Assembly: GCF_047345145.1 (NCBI RefSeq)
Contig: NZ_JBLFER010000003.1
Coordinates: 1-64,000, forward strand
Length of the DNA: 64,000 nucleotides
DNA from: Maribacter_C sp047345145
GTDB lineage: Bacteria > Bacteroidota > Bacteroidia > Flavobacteriales > Flavobacteriaceae
Direction: 5' to 3'
Positions 44,737 to 53,876 of the stretch are shown piece by piece. The notes beneath the pieces are model-generated. The model was not told the origin of the DNA. It did not search any database and was given only the letters and a program-made list of their open reading frames with translations. The translations under genes were made by a program, and so were the position numbers. The first letter of the stretch is position 1. Every line of letters starts with the position of its first letter.

Positions 44737-45252
44737 ATGAAAACTGTATGCGTCATTATGATATTGATTTTAGGGACAAATATTTATGGTCAAAAAAATA
44801 TGCTTTTTTTAGAACTAGGCGGAAATGCCCAAGGCAGTTCTTTAAACTATGAAAGGCAATTAACTAGCGAAAAAGGTCTTATGTTAACTATTGGGGTAGG
44901 ACTGGCTTTAGTTAAAGCCGATGATGAATATGAGCATGTTTTTAGTGGTTTGGTGACAGAGCCGAAGTTTAGCATACCAGTTTCCATTACGTATCTTTTT
45001 AAGATCAAAAATGAGAATTATATAGAGACTGGGTTAGGATATACATGGATAAACATAGACAAGAACTACGTATCCACTGAAAGAGGTACTCATAATTTTA
45101 TACTCGCCTTAGGTTTCCGAAGCTATTTTGGGAAACAGAAAAGTTGGATGTGGAAAGCAAATTTCTCACCTATACTAGCAGGTAATGGAGATTCAGGACT
45201 TGAATTTGGTTTTTCCCCTATGTTCGGAATCGCACTAGGAAAACGCTTTTAA
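44737..45252 (+). CDS. Predicted small outer-membrane beta-barrel protein
   Basis: This 171-residue protein has a signal peptide (VCVIMILILGTNIYGQ, about 3-18) and alternating beta-barrel strands (GLMLTIGVGLALV, YIETGLGYTWI, FILALGFRSYFG) ending in the aromatic-terminated ALGKRF, as in outer-membrane barrels. No specific family is recognised. It is 97 bases after the AraC regulator. 45253-45446 shows no gene. Confidence 0.7.
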   Translation: MKTVCVIMILILGTNIYGQKNMLFLELGGNAQGSSLNYERQLTSEKGLMLTIGVGLALVKADDEYEHVFSGLVTEPKFSIPVSITYLFKIKNENYIETGLGYTWINIDKNYVSTERGTHNFILALGFRSYFGKQKSWMWKANFSPILAGNGDSGLEFGFSPMFGIALGKRF

Positions 45253-45446
45253 GACATTGGCATATTTCGAATACAAATAATTGACTGTTGGAATAATCTG
45301 ATAAACGTAATAAACACATGGTTTATCCGATAAAGTGAACTACATCGAAGAATTCTCCCACATAAACAAATAAATAAGGAATTCGAACGTTTAATGCTCA
45401 AATTAGCTGCTCAGCTTAACCGAACAACTGATTTAAACTTATCATT

Positions 45447-46016
45447 ATGGCCGAAAAACTAGTAATATTATCCGATATGTGGGGTGCCAAAAAAGGTCTC
45501 TGGATAACATCTTACCTAGGATATTTGCAACAATATTATGATATAACATATTACGATATTCAGCAACTTTCCAATATTGATGTACAGATTCAAACTACTG
45601 ATAATGTTCATAGGGCTTTTGTTGAAGGAGGTATTGATACAGCCGTTGCACATTTATTGAAAAAAGAAACGGAATCTGCTCATTATTTAGGATTTAGTAT
45701 GGGTGGTACAATTGCTTGGAAAGCTGGTTTGATGGGGCTTCCTATGAAATCGTTATATACGGTTTCTTCAACCCGAATTAGAGCGGAGGAAGAGAAGCCT
45801 GCCTGTAATGTAGTTTCTTTATTTGGTGATCAAGATGTCTATCGACCTAAATTAGACTGGCATCAAAAAGTTGGCGTAAAGTCTGACCTTATTGAAGGCT
45901 TTGGTCACACCATGTACGGTGATGAGAAAATTATTAGTAGGGTTTGCTTAGACCTTTTAAACTCAGCTACTAAAAAACAAAAACAAGAAAAAACGATTCA
46001 AATTAAGATAGCTTAA
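45447..46016 (+). CDS. Alpha/beta hydrolase
   Basis: This 189-residue hydrolase has the nucleophile elbow GFSMGG (Ser near 84), an acid Asp in GDQDVYRP (near 131) and a His in EGFGHTMYG (near 153), the three residues of a serine hydrolase. It has no signal peptide and no lid domain, so it is a small cytoplasmic esterase-like enzyme of unknown substrate. A strong bidirectional terminator follows and it is convergent with clpX. Confidence 0.82.
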   Translation: MAEKLVILSDMWGAKKGLWITSYLGYLQQYYDITYYDIQQLSNIDVQIQTTDNVHRAFVEGGIDTAVAHLLKKETESAHYLGFSMGGTIAWKAGLMGLPMKSLYTVSSTRIRAEEEKPACNVVSLFGDQDVYRPKLDWHQKVGVKSDLIEGFGHTMYGDEKIISRVCLDLLNSATKKQKQEKTIQIKIA

Positions 46017-46039
46017 TTCGAAATCGGTATTTGATATAA

Positions 46040-46079
46040 AACTAAAGGCGGTCTTTAAGAGACCGCCTTTAGTTTTTTA
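46040..46079. terminator. Bidirectional terminator at the clpX 3' end
   Basis: A perfect 15-bp stem (46040-46054 with 46060-46074) with a 5-base loop is followed by TTTTTT on the plus strand. The clpX stop codon (46055-46057 on the minus strand) lies in the loop. Confidence 0.9.
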
Positions 46080-47290
46080 ATAGTTTCATAAGAGAGTTTG
46101 TCTTCAGCATAAGGCTTGGTCACCTTAAATTCGGTTTCGCCACTGCTGGGCATTTCAAACATGGCATCGGTGAAAATTGCTTCACATAAAGAGCGTAGTC
46201 CTCTTGCACCTAATTTATATTCAATAGCCTTCTTTACAATATATTCTAAAGCCTGATCGGTAATGGTAAAACTAATACCATCCATATGAAACAGTTTTTC
46301 ATACTGCTTAATAATCGCATTTTTTGGTTCCGTAAGAATCGCACGTAGAGTTTTTTCGTCTAGGGGATTCATATGTGTTAAAACTGGAAGTCTTCCTATA
46401 ATCTCAGGAATCAATCCAAAGTCTTTTAAATCTTTAGGAATTATATATTGTAAGATATTGCTCTCATCTAAGTTCTCATCTGCCTTCGAAGCACTATAAC
46501 CAACAGCTTGCATATTCAAACGTTTGGTAATAGCCCTTTCGATTCCGTCAAAAGCGCCACCAGCAATAAATAGTATATTTTCAGTATTGACCTCAATGAA
46601 CTTTTGGTCTGGGTGTTTTCTTCCTCCTTTTGGAGGTACGTTCACAACAGTGCCTTCTAAAAGTTTAAGTAAGCCTTGTTGCACGCCTTCTCCAGAAACA
46701 TCTCTAGTGATGGATGGGTTATCACTTTTACGCGCAATTTTATCTATTTCATCTATAAAAACGATTCCACGCTCAGTTTTTTCCAAATTGTAATCTGCAG
46801 CTTGTAACAAACGTGTTAGAATACTCTCAACATCTTCACCAACATAACCCGCTTCAGTAAGAACTGTCGCGTCAACAATGGCCAAAGGTACATTTAGCAT
46901 TCTAGCGATAGTTTTCGCCATAAGGGTCTTTCCCGTGCCGGTTTGCCCAACCATTATGATATTACTTTTTTGAATTTCTATATCATCATCTTTGGCAGTT
47001 GGTTGCAACAACCTCTTATAATGATTGTATACTGCAACCGACATTACTTTCTTGGTTCGTTCTTGACCTATAATAAAAGTGTCAAGAAATTCTTTAATCT
47101 CTAAAGGCTTCTTTAAAACCAATTCTGAAGATAAGTCGTTGGTTTTTGTTTGTTTAGACTCTTCAGCAACAATGCCATGTGCCTGTTCAATGCATCTATC
47201 ACAGATGTGGGCATCTAAACCTGCAATCAAAAGATTTGTTTCAGGTTTTTTTCTTCCACAAAATGAACACTCTAAGTTTTCTTTAGCCAT
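46055..47290 (-). CDS. clpX: ATP-dependent Clp protease ATPase subunit ClpX
   Basis: This 411-residue unfoldase is of normal length. It has an N-terminal zinc-binding domain (CSFCG and CDRC, residues about 8-33), Walker A GQTGTGKTLMAK (about 116-127), the pore-loop region GYVGEDVES and Walker B IVFIDEIDKIAR (about 177-188). It feeds tagged proteins to ClpP. It lies 99 bases downstream of clpP on the same strand. Its stop codon is in the loop of the terminator hairpin. Confidence 0.97.
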   Translation of the reverse strand: MAKENLECSFCGRKKPETNLLIAGLDAHICDRCIEQAHGIVAEESKQTKTNDLSSELVLKKPLEIKEFLDTFIIGQERTKKVMSVAVYNHYKRLLQPTAKDDDIEIQKSNIIMVGQTGTGKTLMAKTIARMLNVPLAIVDATVLTEAGYVGEDVESILTRLLQAADYNLEKTERGIVFIDEIDKIARKSDNPSITRDVSGEGVQQGLLKLLEGTVVNVPPKGGRKHPDQKFIEVNTENILFIAGGAFDGIERAITKRLNMQAVGYSASKADENLDESNILQYIIPKDLKDFGLIPEIIGRLPVLTHMNPLDEKTLRAILTEPKNAIIKQYEKLFHMDGISFTITDQALEYIVKKAIEYKLGARGLRSLCEAIFTDAMFEMPSSGETEFKVTKPYAEDKLSYETIKKLKAVS

Positions 47291-47389
47291 AATAATTGCT
47301 GCAATATTACTAGATACTAACGCTGGAATTTGATTTTTGGTTCACCAAAGTAGCATTAGATATAAACAATTTTAGGTTGTTGGTCGAAA

Positions 47390-48070
47390 TTAGTCTTTAT
47401 CTCTTACTAAAATCTCGTCAATCATGCCATATTTCTTCGCCTCATCTGCTTTCATCCAATAGTCTCTATCACTATCATCATGCACTTTCTCAATAGTTTG
47501 TCCTGAATGGTCGGCAATAATCGCATAAAGTTCCTCTTTGAGTTTTAAAATCTCACGAGCCGTAATTTCGATATCACTTGCTTGACCTTGGGCACCGCCC
47601 ATGGGTTGGTGAATCATAACACGAGAGTGGGTAAGGCCACTACGTTTGCCTTTTTCTCCTGCACATAATAGCACTGCGCCCATAGAGGCTGCCATGCCTG
47701 TACAAATGGTAGCAACATCTGGCTTAATGAATTGCATGGTGTCATAAATACCTAATCCCGCATAGACACTTCCGCCAGGGGAGTTTATATAAATCTGAAT
47801 GTCTTTAGAAGCATCTGCGCTCTCAAGAAATAATAATTGTGCCTGTACAATATTCGCTACCTGATCATTGATTCCTGTTCCAAGAAAAATAATACGGTCC
47901 ATCATTAACCTAGAAAAAACATCCATCGCAATGGCATTTAACTGGCGTTCTTCAATGATATTGGGAGTCATATTTGTAGGGTACATACTGCTCATGATCT
48001 TGTCATAATACATGCTGTTGATGCCCTGATGATTTATAGCGTAATTTTTGAATTCTTTTCCGTAATCCAT
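47390..48070 (-). CDS. clpP: ATP-dependent Clp protease proteolytic subunit ClpP
   Basis: This 226-residue protease has the catalytic Ser in CTGMAASMGA (near 116) and His in RVMIHQPMGGA (near 141), with Asp later near 190. The N-terminal extension of about 30 residues (start to YPTNMTPNIIEE) is probably processed. It forms the chamber fed by ClpX. The order tig, clpP, clpX on one strand is the conserved bacterial arrangement. Confidence 0.97.
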   Translation of the reverse strand: MDYGKEFKNYAINHQGINSMYYDKIMSSMYPTNMTPNIIEERQLNAIAMDVFSRLMMDRIIFLGTGINDQVANIVQAQLLFLESADASKDIQIYINSPGGSVYAGLGIYDTMQFIKPDVATICTGMAASMGAVLLCAGEKGKRSGLTHSRVMIHQPMGGAQGQASDIEITAREILKLKEELYAIIADHSGQTIEKVHDDSDRDYWMKADEAKKYGMIDEILVRDKD

Positions 48071-48094
48071 TTAGTTTTGTTCAAATTTTTAGAC

Positions 48095-48127
48095 AAAAAA
48101 GGTGCCGAAAAGAGTATTTCCGGCACC
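48095..48127 (-). terminator. Terminator after tig
   Basis: CGGCACC (48121-48127) pairs with GGTGCCG (48101-48107). On the minus strand it is followed by T residues at 48100-48095. It lies between tig and clpP, so these genes may be partly separate transcripts. Confidence 0.75.
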
Positions 48128-48154
48128 GTAAATATACTTATTATTTTTCGGAAT

Positions 48155-49477
48155 TTATCCGTAGACCTCCTTAACGAAGTTTTCGTAAGTAACCTCTTTG
48201 GTCTTTAAGTTTGCTTTCTCTTTGTAAAGTGCTAAGAGCTTTTGACTCATAAGTTGTTCAGATAAACGTTTTACCTCATCTTGATTGCTTAATACCCGTG
48301 AAGCTATATTATCTAATTCTTCTTCTTGTGGATTTAATTGACCGTATTGAGCCATTTGCGATTTGATAAAACCTTTGGCAAATTCTTTCAACTCATCAAA
48401 CTGAATTTGAACATCATTGTCTTTTATTATTTTACCTTCGATCAATTGGTAACGAAGTCCTTTTTCTGATTTTTCATACTCTTCATTTGCCTGTTCTTCA
48501 GTCAAAGGATTTTCACCAGTCATTTGAATCCACTTGGTTAAGAAACCTGAAGGAAGATCAAACTTTGTATTTTCTATAAAATACTCGGTTACATCATTCA
48601 ATAATTTCTGATCTGACTGCTGCTCAAATTGTTTTTCAGAATCTTCCTTAATACGCTCCTTGAGTTCCTTTTCTGATTTGATAGCATCCGGGCCGAATAA
48701 TTTGTCGAAAAGCTCTTGATTCAATTCTGCAGGTTCTCTCTCATTGACTTCTTCAATAGTGAAAGAAACCTCTACATTTAGTTTTTCAGCTTTATCGGCA
48801 GAAATTCCTAAAACACTTGTTAGGAAGTTATCTTCTTTAAAAAGTCCTTTGGTTTTTAAATTAACAGTATCTCCGACTTTTTTTCCAATTAAACTATCTA
48901 TAGCTTTTTTGCTTTTTAGCATATTAAACTCTAAAGTAGTTTTGTTGTCTATTTCTTCGGCTTCATTTTTGAAAGTTCCGGCAACTTCATCCTTCTTGCT
49001 TACTTCTGTTTTGCTAACTAGTTTTCCATATTGTTTTTGAATACGTTCTACTTGCTCATCAACCATTTTCTTGTCAGCAACGATGCGGTAATTTGTGATA
49101 GCTTTTTTTGTTTTCAAAGGAACTTCGAAATCTGGAGCAAGACCCAATTCGAATTCAAAATCAAAGTCTTCTTGATCCCAATCAAAACCATCTTGTTGTT
49201 TGGGAAGAGGATTGCCTAAAACATCTAACTTTTCTTCAGTTAGATATGTGTTAAGATTATCTTGAATTAGTTTATTTACCTCATCTACCAAAACAGCTTT
49301 ACCATATTGCTTTTTGATAAGCCCCATTGGTACTTGACCTTTTCTAAAGCCGGGAATATTTGCTTGCTTTCTGTAGTCTTTAAGGATTTTATCTACTTTC
49401 TCTTGGTAGTCATCTTTTGTAACGGCTACTTTCACAACTGCATTTAACTCGTCAATCTGCTCTTTTGTAATATTCAT
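48155..49477 (-). CDS. tig: Trigger factor
   Basis: This 440-residue ribosome-bound chaperone has the ribosome-binding signature GFRKGQVPMG (about 42-51) in the N-terminal domain and a helical C-terminal domain (about 260-440). The central FKBP-like prolyl isomerase region is recognisable only by position, as in many Bacteroidota trigger factors. It helps fold nascent proteins and is in the conserved order tig-clpP-clpX. Confidence 0.95.
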   Translation of the reverse strand: MNITKEQIDELNAVVKVAVTKDDYQEKVDKILKDYRKQANIPGFRKGQVPMGLIKKQYGKAVLVDEVNKLIQDNLNTYLTEEKLDVLGNPLPKQQDGFDWDQEDFDFEFELGLAPDFEVPLKTKKAITNYRIVADKKMVDEQVERIQKQYGKLVSKTEVSKKDEVAGTFKNEAEEIDNKTTLEFNMLKSKKAIDSLIGKKVGDTVNLKTKGLFKEDNFLTSVLGISADKAEKLNVEVSFTIEEVNEREPAELNQELFDKLFGPDAIKSEKELKERIKEDSEKQFEQQSDQKLLNDVTEYFIENTKFDLPSGFLTKWIQMTGENPLTEEQANEEYEKSEKGLRYQLIEGKIIKDNDVQIQFDELKEFAKGFIKSQMAQYGQLNPQEEELDNIASRVLSNQDEVKRLSEQLMSQKLLALYKEKANLKTKEVTYENFVKEVYG

Positions 49478-49511
49478 CTCTACTTGTCTTATTGCTTAAA
49501 TAAATGGGATG

Positions 49512-49542
49512 CAAAAGTAGTACAAATTCTATATCCTACCAA
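49512..49542 (-). promoter_or_regulatory. Promoter of tig
   Basis: On the minus strand TTG (49540-49542) is followed after 20 bases by TACTTTTG (49512-49519), matching the Bacteroidota -33/-7 pair, 35 bases before the tig start. Confidence 0.7.
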
Positions 49543-49572
49543 GTTTTTAAAAGACTGGTATACAATCGATTT

Positions 49573-49923
49573 CTAGTCTTTTTTATCCCCCTTTAAAACT
49601 GAAAACAATATAGATTGTAAAAGTGAAAGAAGTAAGCTAAATACAATTGCCCATAGCCAACCACTTACGGTAAACCCATCAATAAAGTGATCGGCGAGTT
49701 TAATAATTATGGCATTGATCACTAGTAAGAAAAGGCCAAAAGTTACAATGGTAATAGGAAGGGTCAGAATTACCATAATTGGTCGAACAATAAAATTTAA
49801 AAGGCTAAGGGCAACAGCAACGATTAAAGCAGTAGTATAGGTATCAACCGTGACGTTTGGAAGCACTTTCGATAGTACTACAACTGCCAAAGCGCTTAAA
49901 AGTAATCTAAGAATGAATTTCAT
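49573..49923 (-). CDS. Phage-holin-like family membrane protein
   Basis: This 116-residue protein has four hydrophobic helices and the motifs LPNVTVDTYTTALIVAVALS and NFIVRPIMVILTLPITIVTF of the 4-TMS holin-like family (formerly DUF360), which is widespread in bacteria that carry no prophage. I use ATG 49923 (MKFILRLLLS); the longer frame adds nine residues. Function is unknown. Confidence 0.8.
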   Translation of the reverse strand: MKFILRLLLSALAVVVLSKVLPNVTVDTYTTALIVAVALSLLNFIVRPIMVILTLPITIVTFGLFLLVINAIIIKLADHFIDGFTVSGWLWAIVFSLLLSLLQSILFSVLKGDKKD

Positions 49924-49948
49924 AAGAATTGTTTTAATTGATTGATGC

Positions 49949-49980
49949 AAAAAAGGTACCGAAAATTTCGATACCTTTTT
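49949..49980 (-). terminator. Terminator after the SGNH lipoprotein gene
   Basis: A near-perfect stem of about 15 bp (AAAAAGGTA and CGAAA paired with TTTCG and TACCTTTTT, one mismatch) lies 24 bases past the stop of the gene at 50005. T runs occur on both strands. Confidence 0.75.
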
Positions 49981-50004
49981 GTAATTAATTGAGTTAGCCT
50001 AAAA

Positions 50005-51510
50005 TTATTCTATATAAACACCTGTAAATTGTTCTGGGGCAACTTCAGGTAGTGTCGCGCCATATGTGTTTTCAATTGCTTCTAAAAACTTGTTGGCTAA
50101 TAAAGCATAACCTCTTGGTGAAGGGTGGACTCCGTCTAAAGAGAACCCTCCGCCAGTACCATAAGTGGCTGTTACTGTTGTTCCATCAGCAAGAGGAACG
50201 CCTGATGCGTTTATTACCTTGAGAAAGGTATTTGCATCAACCTTGGCTAGATTAAAAGATGCAGCTGCATCATCAATAGTTTGGTTAAAGGCAGTTAAAG
50301 CATTGCTAATCAAACCTTGTTCTTCTGGTGTTAAAACCCACTGATCGCCAAGAGGAACTGCAACACCATTGATAGACGTTGGATTGTTAGGGTCAGCTAA
50401 GGTTCCTATGAAAGTGCGAGCTGTGAGAACTACCAAATCATCTGCTGTAGCCTGACGCATATTTATTAGCGCAGGATTAACCGCAGTAAGGTCGGTAAGA
50501 TCTTCATCAATTATAACTGCTGCATTAGTTTCTCCTGCAGAGAAGCTAATAGTTCTTTTTGCTAATTCTTCCGCGGTAATCAGACCAGCGGCTTGTAATT
50601 GTGCTAACCCACCGTTATAAGCTGCATACGCACCGTTTACCGCTGCTGCTGTTCCTGCGTCTAATGGAATAGGATTGTGCGGAACGGTAGTGAAAAAAGG
50701 AATTGAAGTTACATCTGGAATATTGGCGATAACACCTTTTGCACCTCCCGCGGTTAGCGTTTGAAGCATGCCAATGTAAGCACCGGCAAATACATTAGGG
50801 TCTGTAATATCATTACCACCATATGTAGAAGGGTCTAGATTTCCTTGTTGATCAATTCCTGCACCTCCGGACGTCGCAAAGCTTAAAATGTCATTGTTTC
50901 CAATCCAAAGTGAAAAGAAACTAGGAGCTTGCGCAGCTGCGTCACCCAAAACTGTTGCATTAGGACTTGAGGCAAATCTTGCATAGTATGGATTGGCTGC
51001 TCCAATTGGTACACCAGCTACATTTCCGTAACCGGGTGCTAATAGATGGAAGCTTTTCGCTCCCGGAACACCCATATTATTAAAAGGTCCAGAAAGTATG
51101 TTTGAAATTTCAGTAGTTCCTTGTCCTTCAACTGCAGCTGGCAACGGAGATCCCGAAGCAAACGATAAGAACAATCTATTTCCTAGAATTGGCTGTCCAC
51201 CTAAAGTAGCGCCGCCAAGGTTATCTGCCATGAAAGGAGTAGTAAATTCTCCTCCACCAGCTTGAGCAAAACTTGAAGCCATCATGTTGGGGTAGGAGGC
51301 AGTTTGACCAGCGGTAAATAGAGCACCATCTGAAAAACCTGCTGTCAAAGAATTTCCGACAGCAACGAAATTTGAAAAATCGGCTTCACCACTAGTATAG
51401 TTAATAGGGGTTGGTACCGGAACTTGGAAAACTGGGGGTTGTGCATCGTCATCAATACAAGATGCTAGTAGCAAGCTTGAAAACGCTAGTAATGCAAGAA
51501 ACTTTTTCAT
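50005..51510 (-). CDS. SGNH/GDSL-type hydrolase lipoprotein
   Basis: This 501-residue protein has a lipoprotein signal (FLALLAFSSLLLASC, Cys near residue 18), so it is anchored in the outer or inner membrane. The block-I motif is FVAVGNSLTAGFSDGA (about 48-63), the oxyanion Asn is in WIGNNDIL (about 203-210) and the catalytic Asp and His are in SLDGVHPSPRGYALL (about 459-473). Members are esterases or lipases. A palindrome shared with the FabH-like gene lies 100 bases upstream, so it may be part of a lipid-responsive regulon. Confidence 0.88.
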   Translation of the reverse strand: MKKFLALLAFSSLLLASCIDDDAQPPVFQVPVPTPINYTSGEADFSNFVAVGNSLTAGFSDGALFTAGQTASYPNMMASSFAQAGGGEFTTPFMADNLGGATLGGQPILGNRLFLSFASGSPLPAAVEGQGTTEISNILSGPFNNMGVPGAKSFHLLAPGYGNVAGVPIGAANPYYARFASSPNATVLGDAAAQAPSFFSLWIGNNDILSFATSGGAGIDQQGNLDPSTYGGNDITDPNVFAGAYIGMLQTLTAGGAKGVIANIPDVTSIPFFTTVPHNPIPLDAGTAAAVNGAYAAYNGGLAQLQAAGLITAEELAKRTISFSAGETNAAVIIDEDLTDLTAVNPALINMRQATADDLVVLTARTFIGTLADPNNPTSINGVAVPLGDQWVLTPEEQGLISNALTAFNQTIDDAAASFNLAKVDANTFLKVINASGVPLADGTTVTATYGTGGGFSLDGVHPSPRGYALLANKFLEAIENTYGATLPEVAPEQFTGVYIE

Positions 51511-51563
51511 GTTTGATTTTTTGAGTTAAGTCGTGTTAAGTAATTGTTAATTACCAATAAAAC

Positions 51564-51581
51564 CAAAATTAACCAAAATTA
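51564..51581 (-). promoter_or_regulatory. Possible -7 boxes of the SGNH gene
   Basis: Two minus-strand TAATTTTG boxes (51574-51581 and 51564-51571) fit TAnnTTTG, 54-71 bases before the SGNH start. Confidence 0.45.
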
Positions 51582-51609
51582 TCAGACACACAATAATTTG
51601 CGGTAAAAA

Positions 51610-51625
51610 ATTATGCATGCATAAT
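51610..51625. promoter_or_regulatory. Palindromic operator upstream of the SGNH lipoprotein gene
   Basis: ATTATGCATGCATAAT is a perfect 16-base palindrome, 29 bases upstream of a candidate -7 box. The identical 16 bases occur at 63326-63341 before the FabH-like gene. MarR-type or similar dimeric repressors bind sites like this. Confidence 0.65.
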
Positions 51626-51640
51626 AAATTATACGGTTTT

Positions 51641-52414
51641 TTATGATTTTAAGAAATTCATCGACTTTTCAAAAAATTGCTTCGGATTTTCTGCATGTAG
51701 CCAATGTCCGGCCTTTTCAACTGTATCTAGCTTTGCCAATGGAAAGTGTTTTTTGATTTCTATAATGTCGGTAGCAATAACATATTCAGATTTATCTCCT
51801 CTCAGAAAAAGTGTGGGGCCATTATAGATAGCGGTCGAGCTAATGTTTTCTCCAATTTCTTCCATTTTTTCGCTTAAAGCTTTTAGATTAAAACGGAAAC
51901 CAAGTTTTCCTTTTTCAACCCAATACAGGTTTTTTAATAAAAATTGCCGCGTTCCATATTCTGTGATGTGCTTAGTTAATTCTTGATCGGCTTCACCTCT
52001 TGATTTTATTTCCTCAAAATTAAGAGCATTCAATCCGTTTATAATTTCTTGATGATGAGGGGGGTAATATTTAGGCGATATATCAGCTACAATTAGTTTC
52101 TCTGTCATATTTGGAAAATCGCAGGCGAATTGCATTGCGGTCTTTCCGCCCATAGAATGCCCAATAATGGATGCTTCTTTAACTCCTTGTTGATCCAAAT
52201 AGTTTTTTAAATCCTCAGCCAAAAAATCATAATTGAAATCTTGCGAATGAAAACTCTTCCCATGATTCCGTTGATCAACTAGATGTACTTGAAGTCCATT
52301 TTCTGCATATTGGTTTCCAAGTGTTTTCCAGTTATCACTCATTCCAAGGAAACCATGAAGAATTATCAAGGGCTTTCCAGCTCCCAAAATTTTTGAATGT
52401 AAAAGTGGGTTCAT
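51641..52414 (-). CDS. Alpha/beta-fold hydrolase (YbfF-like)
   Basis: This 257-residue hydrolase has an oxyanion HGFLGMSDNWKTL motif, the nucleophile elbow GHSMGG (Ser near 97) and a late His in GHWLHAENP (near 239); an Asp in LRGDKSEYV (near 209) completes the triad. It has no signal peptide. The substrate is unknown. It overlaps pdxJ by four bases, so the two are co-transcribed. Confidence 0.87.
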   Translation of the reverse strand: MNPLLHSKILGAGKPLIILHGFLGMSDNWKTLGNQYAENGLQVHLVDQRNHGKSFHSQDFNYDFLAEDLKNYLDQQGVKEASIIGHSMGGKTAMQFACDFPNMTEKLIVADISPKYYPPHHQEIINGLNALNFEEIKSRGEADQELTKHITEYGTRQFLLKNLYWVEKGKLGFRFNLKALSEKMEEIGENISSTAIYNGPTLFLRGDKSEYVIATDIIEIKKHFPLAKLDTVEKAGHWLHAENPKQFFEKSMNFLKS

Positions 52415-53124
52415 TTTAATTTATTTAGATACATATTAATAACGTTATCTAAACCAAAGTATAAAGATTCACATACAAGAGCGTGCCCTATTGATACTTC
52501 GATCAAATTTGGGACATTATCTTTAAAGAATTTGATATTATCTAAACTTAAATCGTGGCCAGCGTTTATTCCTAAATCTAGCGAATAAGCGATTTTTGCC
52601 GCTTCTGTAAATGGTAGCACGCTTTCTTCGTTTCCAGTACCATAACCTTTTGCGTAACTCTCTGTATACAATTCAATACGATCGGCTCCTGTTTCTGCAG
52701 CACCTTCAACCATTTTTGTATCCGGGTCAACAAAAATGGAAGTCCTAATTCCATTTTCCTTGAAAGTAGCAATGATGTCTTTTAGAAAATCTTTGTGTTT
52801 GATGGTGTCCCATCCCGCATCAGAGGTTATGGCATCAACCGAATCTGGTACTAAGGTTACTTGTGTCGGTTTGGTCTCTAAAACAAGCGCAATGAATTTA
52901 GGGTTTGGATTTCCCTCAATATTATATTCTGTAGTAACAATCTGTGTTAAATCACGAGCGTCTTGATAACGTATATGTCTTTCGTCTGGTCTTGGATGTA
53001 TAGTGATGCCTTGTGCACCAAATGTTTCAATATCAGCAGCTACCTTTAAAAGGTCAGGAGCATTACCCCCACGAGCATTTCGTAATGTCGCAATTTTGTT
53101 AATGTTTACGCTTAAGTGTGTCAT
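52411..53124 (-). CDS. pdxJ: Pyridoxine 5'-phosphate synthase
   Basis: This 237-residue TIM-barrel enzyme makes pyridoxine 5'-phosphate for vitamin B6. Family motifs are visible: VNINKIATLRNARGG (about 6-20), ITIHPRPDERHI (about 40-51), GINAGHDLSLDN (about 186-197) and EVSIGHAL (about 209-216). A -7 box (TATTTTTG) lies upstream on the minus strand. It is divergent from the CBS-domain gene and overlaps the downstream hydrolase. Confidence 0.95.
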   Translation of the reverse strand: MTHLSVNINKIATLRNARGGNAPDLLKVAADIETFGAQGITIHPRPDERHIRYQDARDLTQIVTTEYNIEGNPNPKFIALVLETKPTQVTLVPDSVDAITSDAGWDTIKHKDFLKDIIATFKENGIRTSIFVDPDTKMVEGAAETGADRIELYTESYAKGYGTGNEESVLPFTEAAKIAYSLDLGINAGHDLSLDNIKFFKDNVPNLIEVSIGHALVCESLYFGLDNVINMYLNKLK

Positions 53125-53150
53125 ATTTTCGTTCTCTTACAAAGAAGTAG

Positions 53151-53158
53151 CAAAAATA
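53151..53158 (-). promoter_or_regulatory. Probable -7 box of pdxJ
   Basis: CAAAAATA on the plus strand is TATTTTTG on the minus, a match to TAnnTTTG, 27 bases before the pdxJ start. Confidence 0.55.
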
Positions 53159-53215
53159 CAAATAAGGCACGCCTTTTGATATTATTAATTACTATTTTGC
53201 GTTATTATTTAGACT

Positions 53216-53872
53216 ATGCAGATACATACTCACATATTGCCTAATATTCCGATTTTTAAGGTTGATGATACTTTGAAGAAAGTTATTCAATTTTTTAAAG
53301 ATCATACCTATTCCCATGTTGCAGTTGTTGAGAAAGGAAGGTTTTTGGGGGTTTTAAGTGAGGAAGATCTTGAGAATTTTAAAGTTGATGAAAAGATTGA
53401 GGACTATAGATATAATCTAGAGACTTTTTTTGTAAGACGAGATACAAATTGGCTAGATGTTCTGGAAACTTTTTCGAGAAACGAAGCGAACTTATTGCCA
53501 ATTTTAGGAGTCAATGAATCTGTAATAGGTTATTACGATCTAACTGATTTTGTGAGTGTATTTATTGACACTCCGTTTTTTACGGAACCTGGTGGAATAT
53601 TAGTAGTTTCAAAAGGCATAAAAGACTATTCATTTAGTGAAATTGCGCAAATCGTCGAAAGTAATAACGCCCGATTTATTGGAGGATTTATTACGGCCAT
53701 GGAGAACGATGTGGTTCAGATAACCATAAAAGTTGGGACTACTAACTTTAATGAAATTAGTCAAACGTTCAGGCGATACAACTACAATATTCTTTTTGGC
53801 AATAACGATGATCAATTCTTAGAAGATTTGAAACAACGTTCGGATTATTTGGATAAATATCTAAATGTATAG
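53216..53872 (+). CDS. CBS-domain protein
   Basis: This 218-residue protein has a pair of CBS motifs (residues about 15-125, with YSHVAVVEKGRFLGVLSEED and LLPILGVNESVIGYYD) and a C-terminal ACT-like region (about 140-205). CBS pairs bind adenosine nucleotides. It ends four bases before nadK, which suggests a regulatory or linked role in NAD metabolism; that is inferred. Confidence 0.82.
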   Translation: MQIHTHILPNIPIFKVDDTLKKVIQFFKDHTYSHVAVVEKGRFLGVLSEEDLENFKVDEKIEDYRYNLETFFVRRDTNWLDVLETFSRNEANLLPILGVNESVIGYYDLTDFVSVFIDTPFFTEPGGILVVSKGIKDYSFSEIAQIVESNNARFIGGFITAMENDVVQITIKVGTTNFNEISQTFRRYNYNILFGNNDDQFLEDLKQRSDYLDKYLNV

Positions 53873-53876
53873 CGAG

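Noticed and set aside
49573..49923. Prophage holin
   Set aside because: Although the family name contains holin, no phage gene is nearby and the family is widespread in core genomes.
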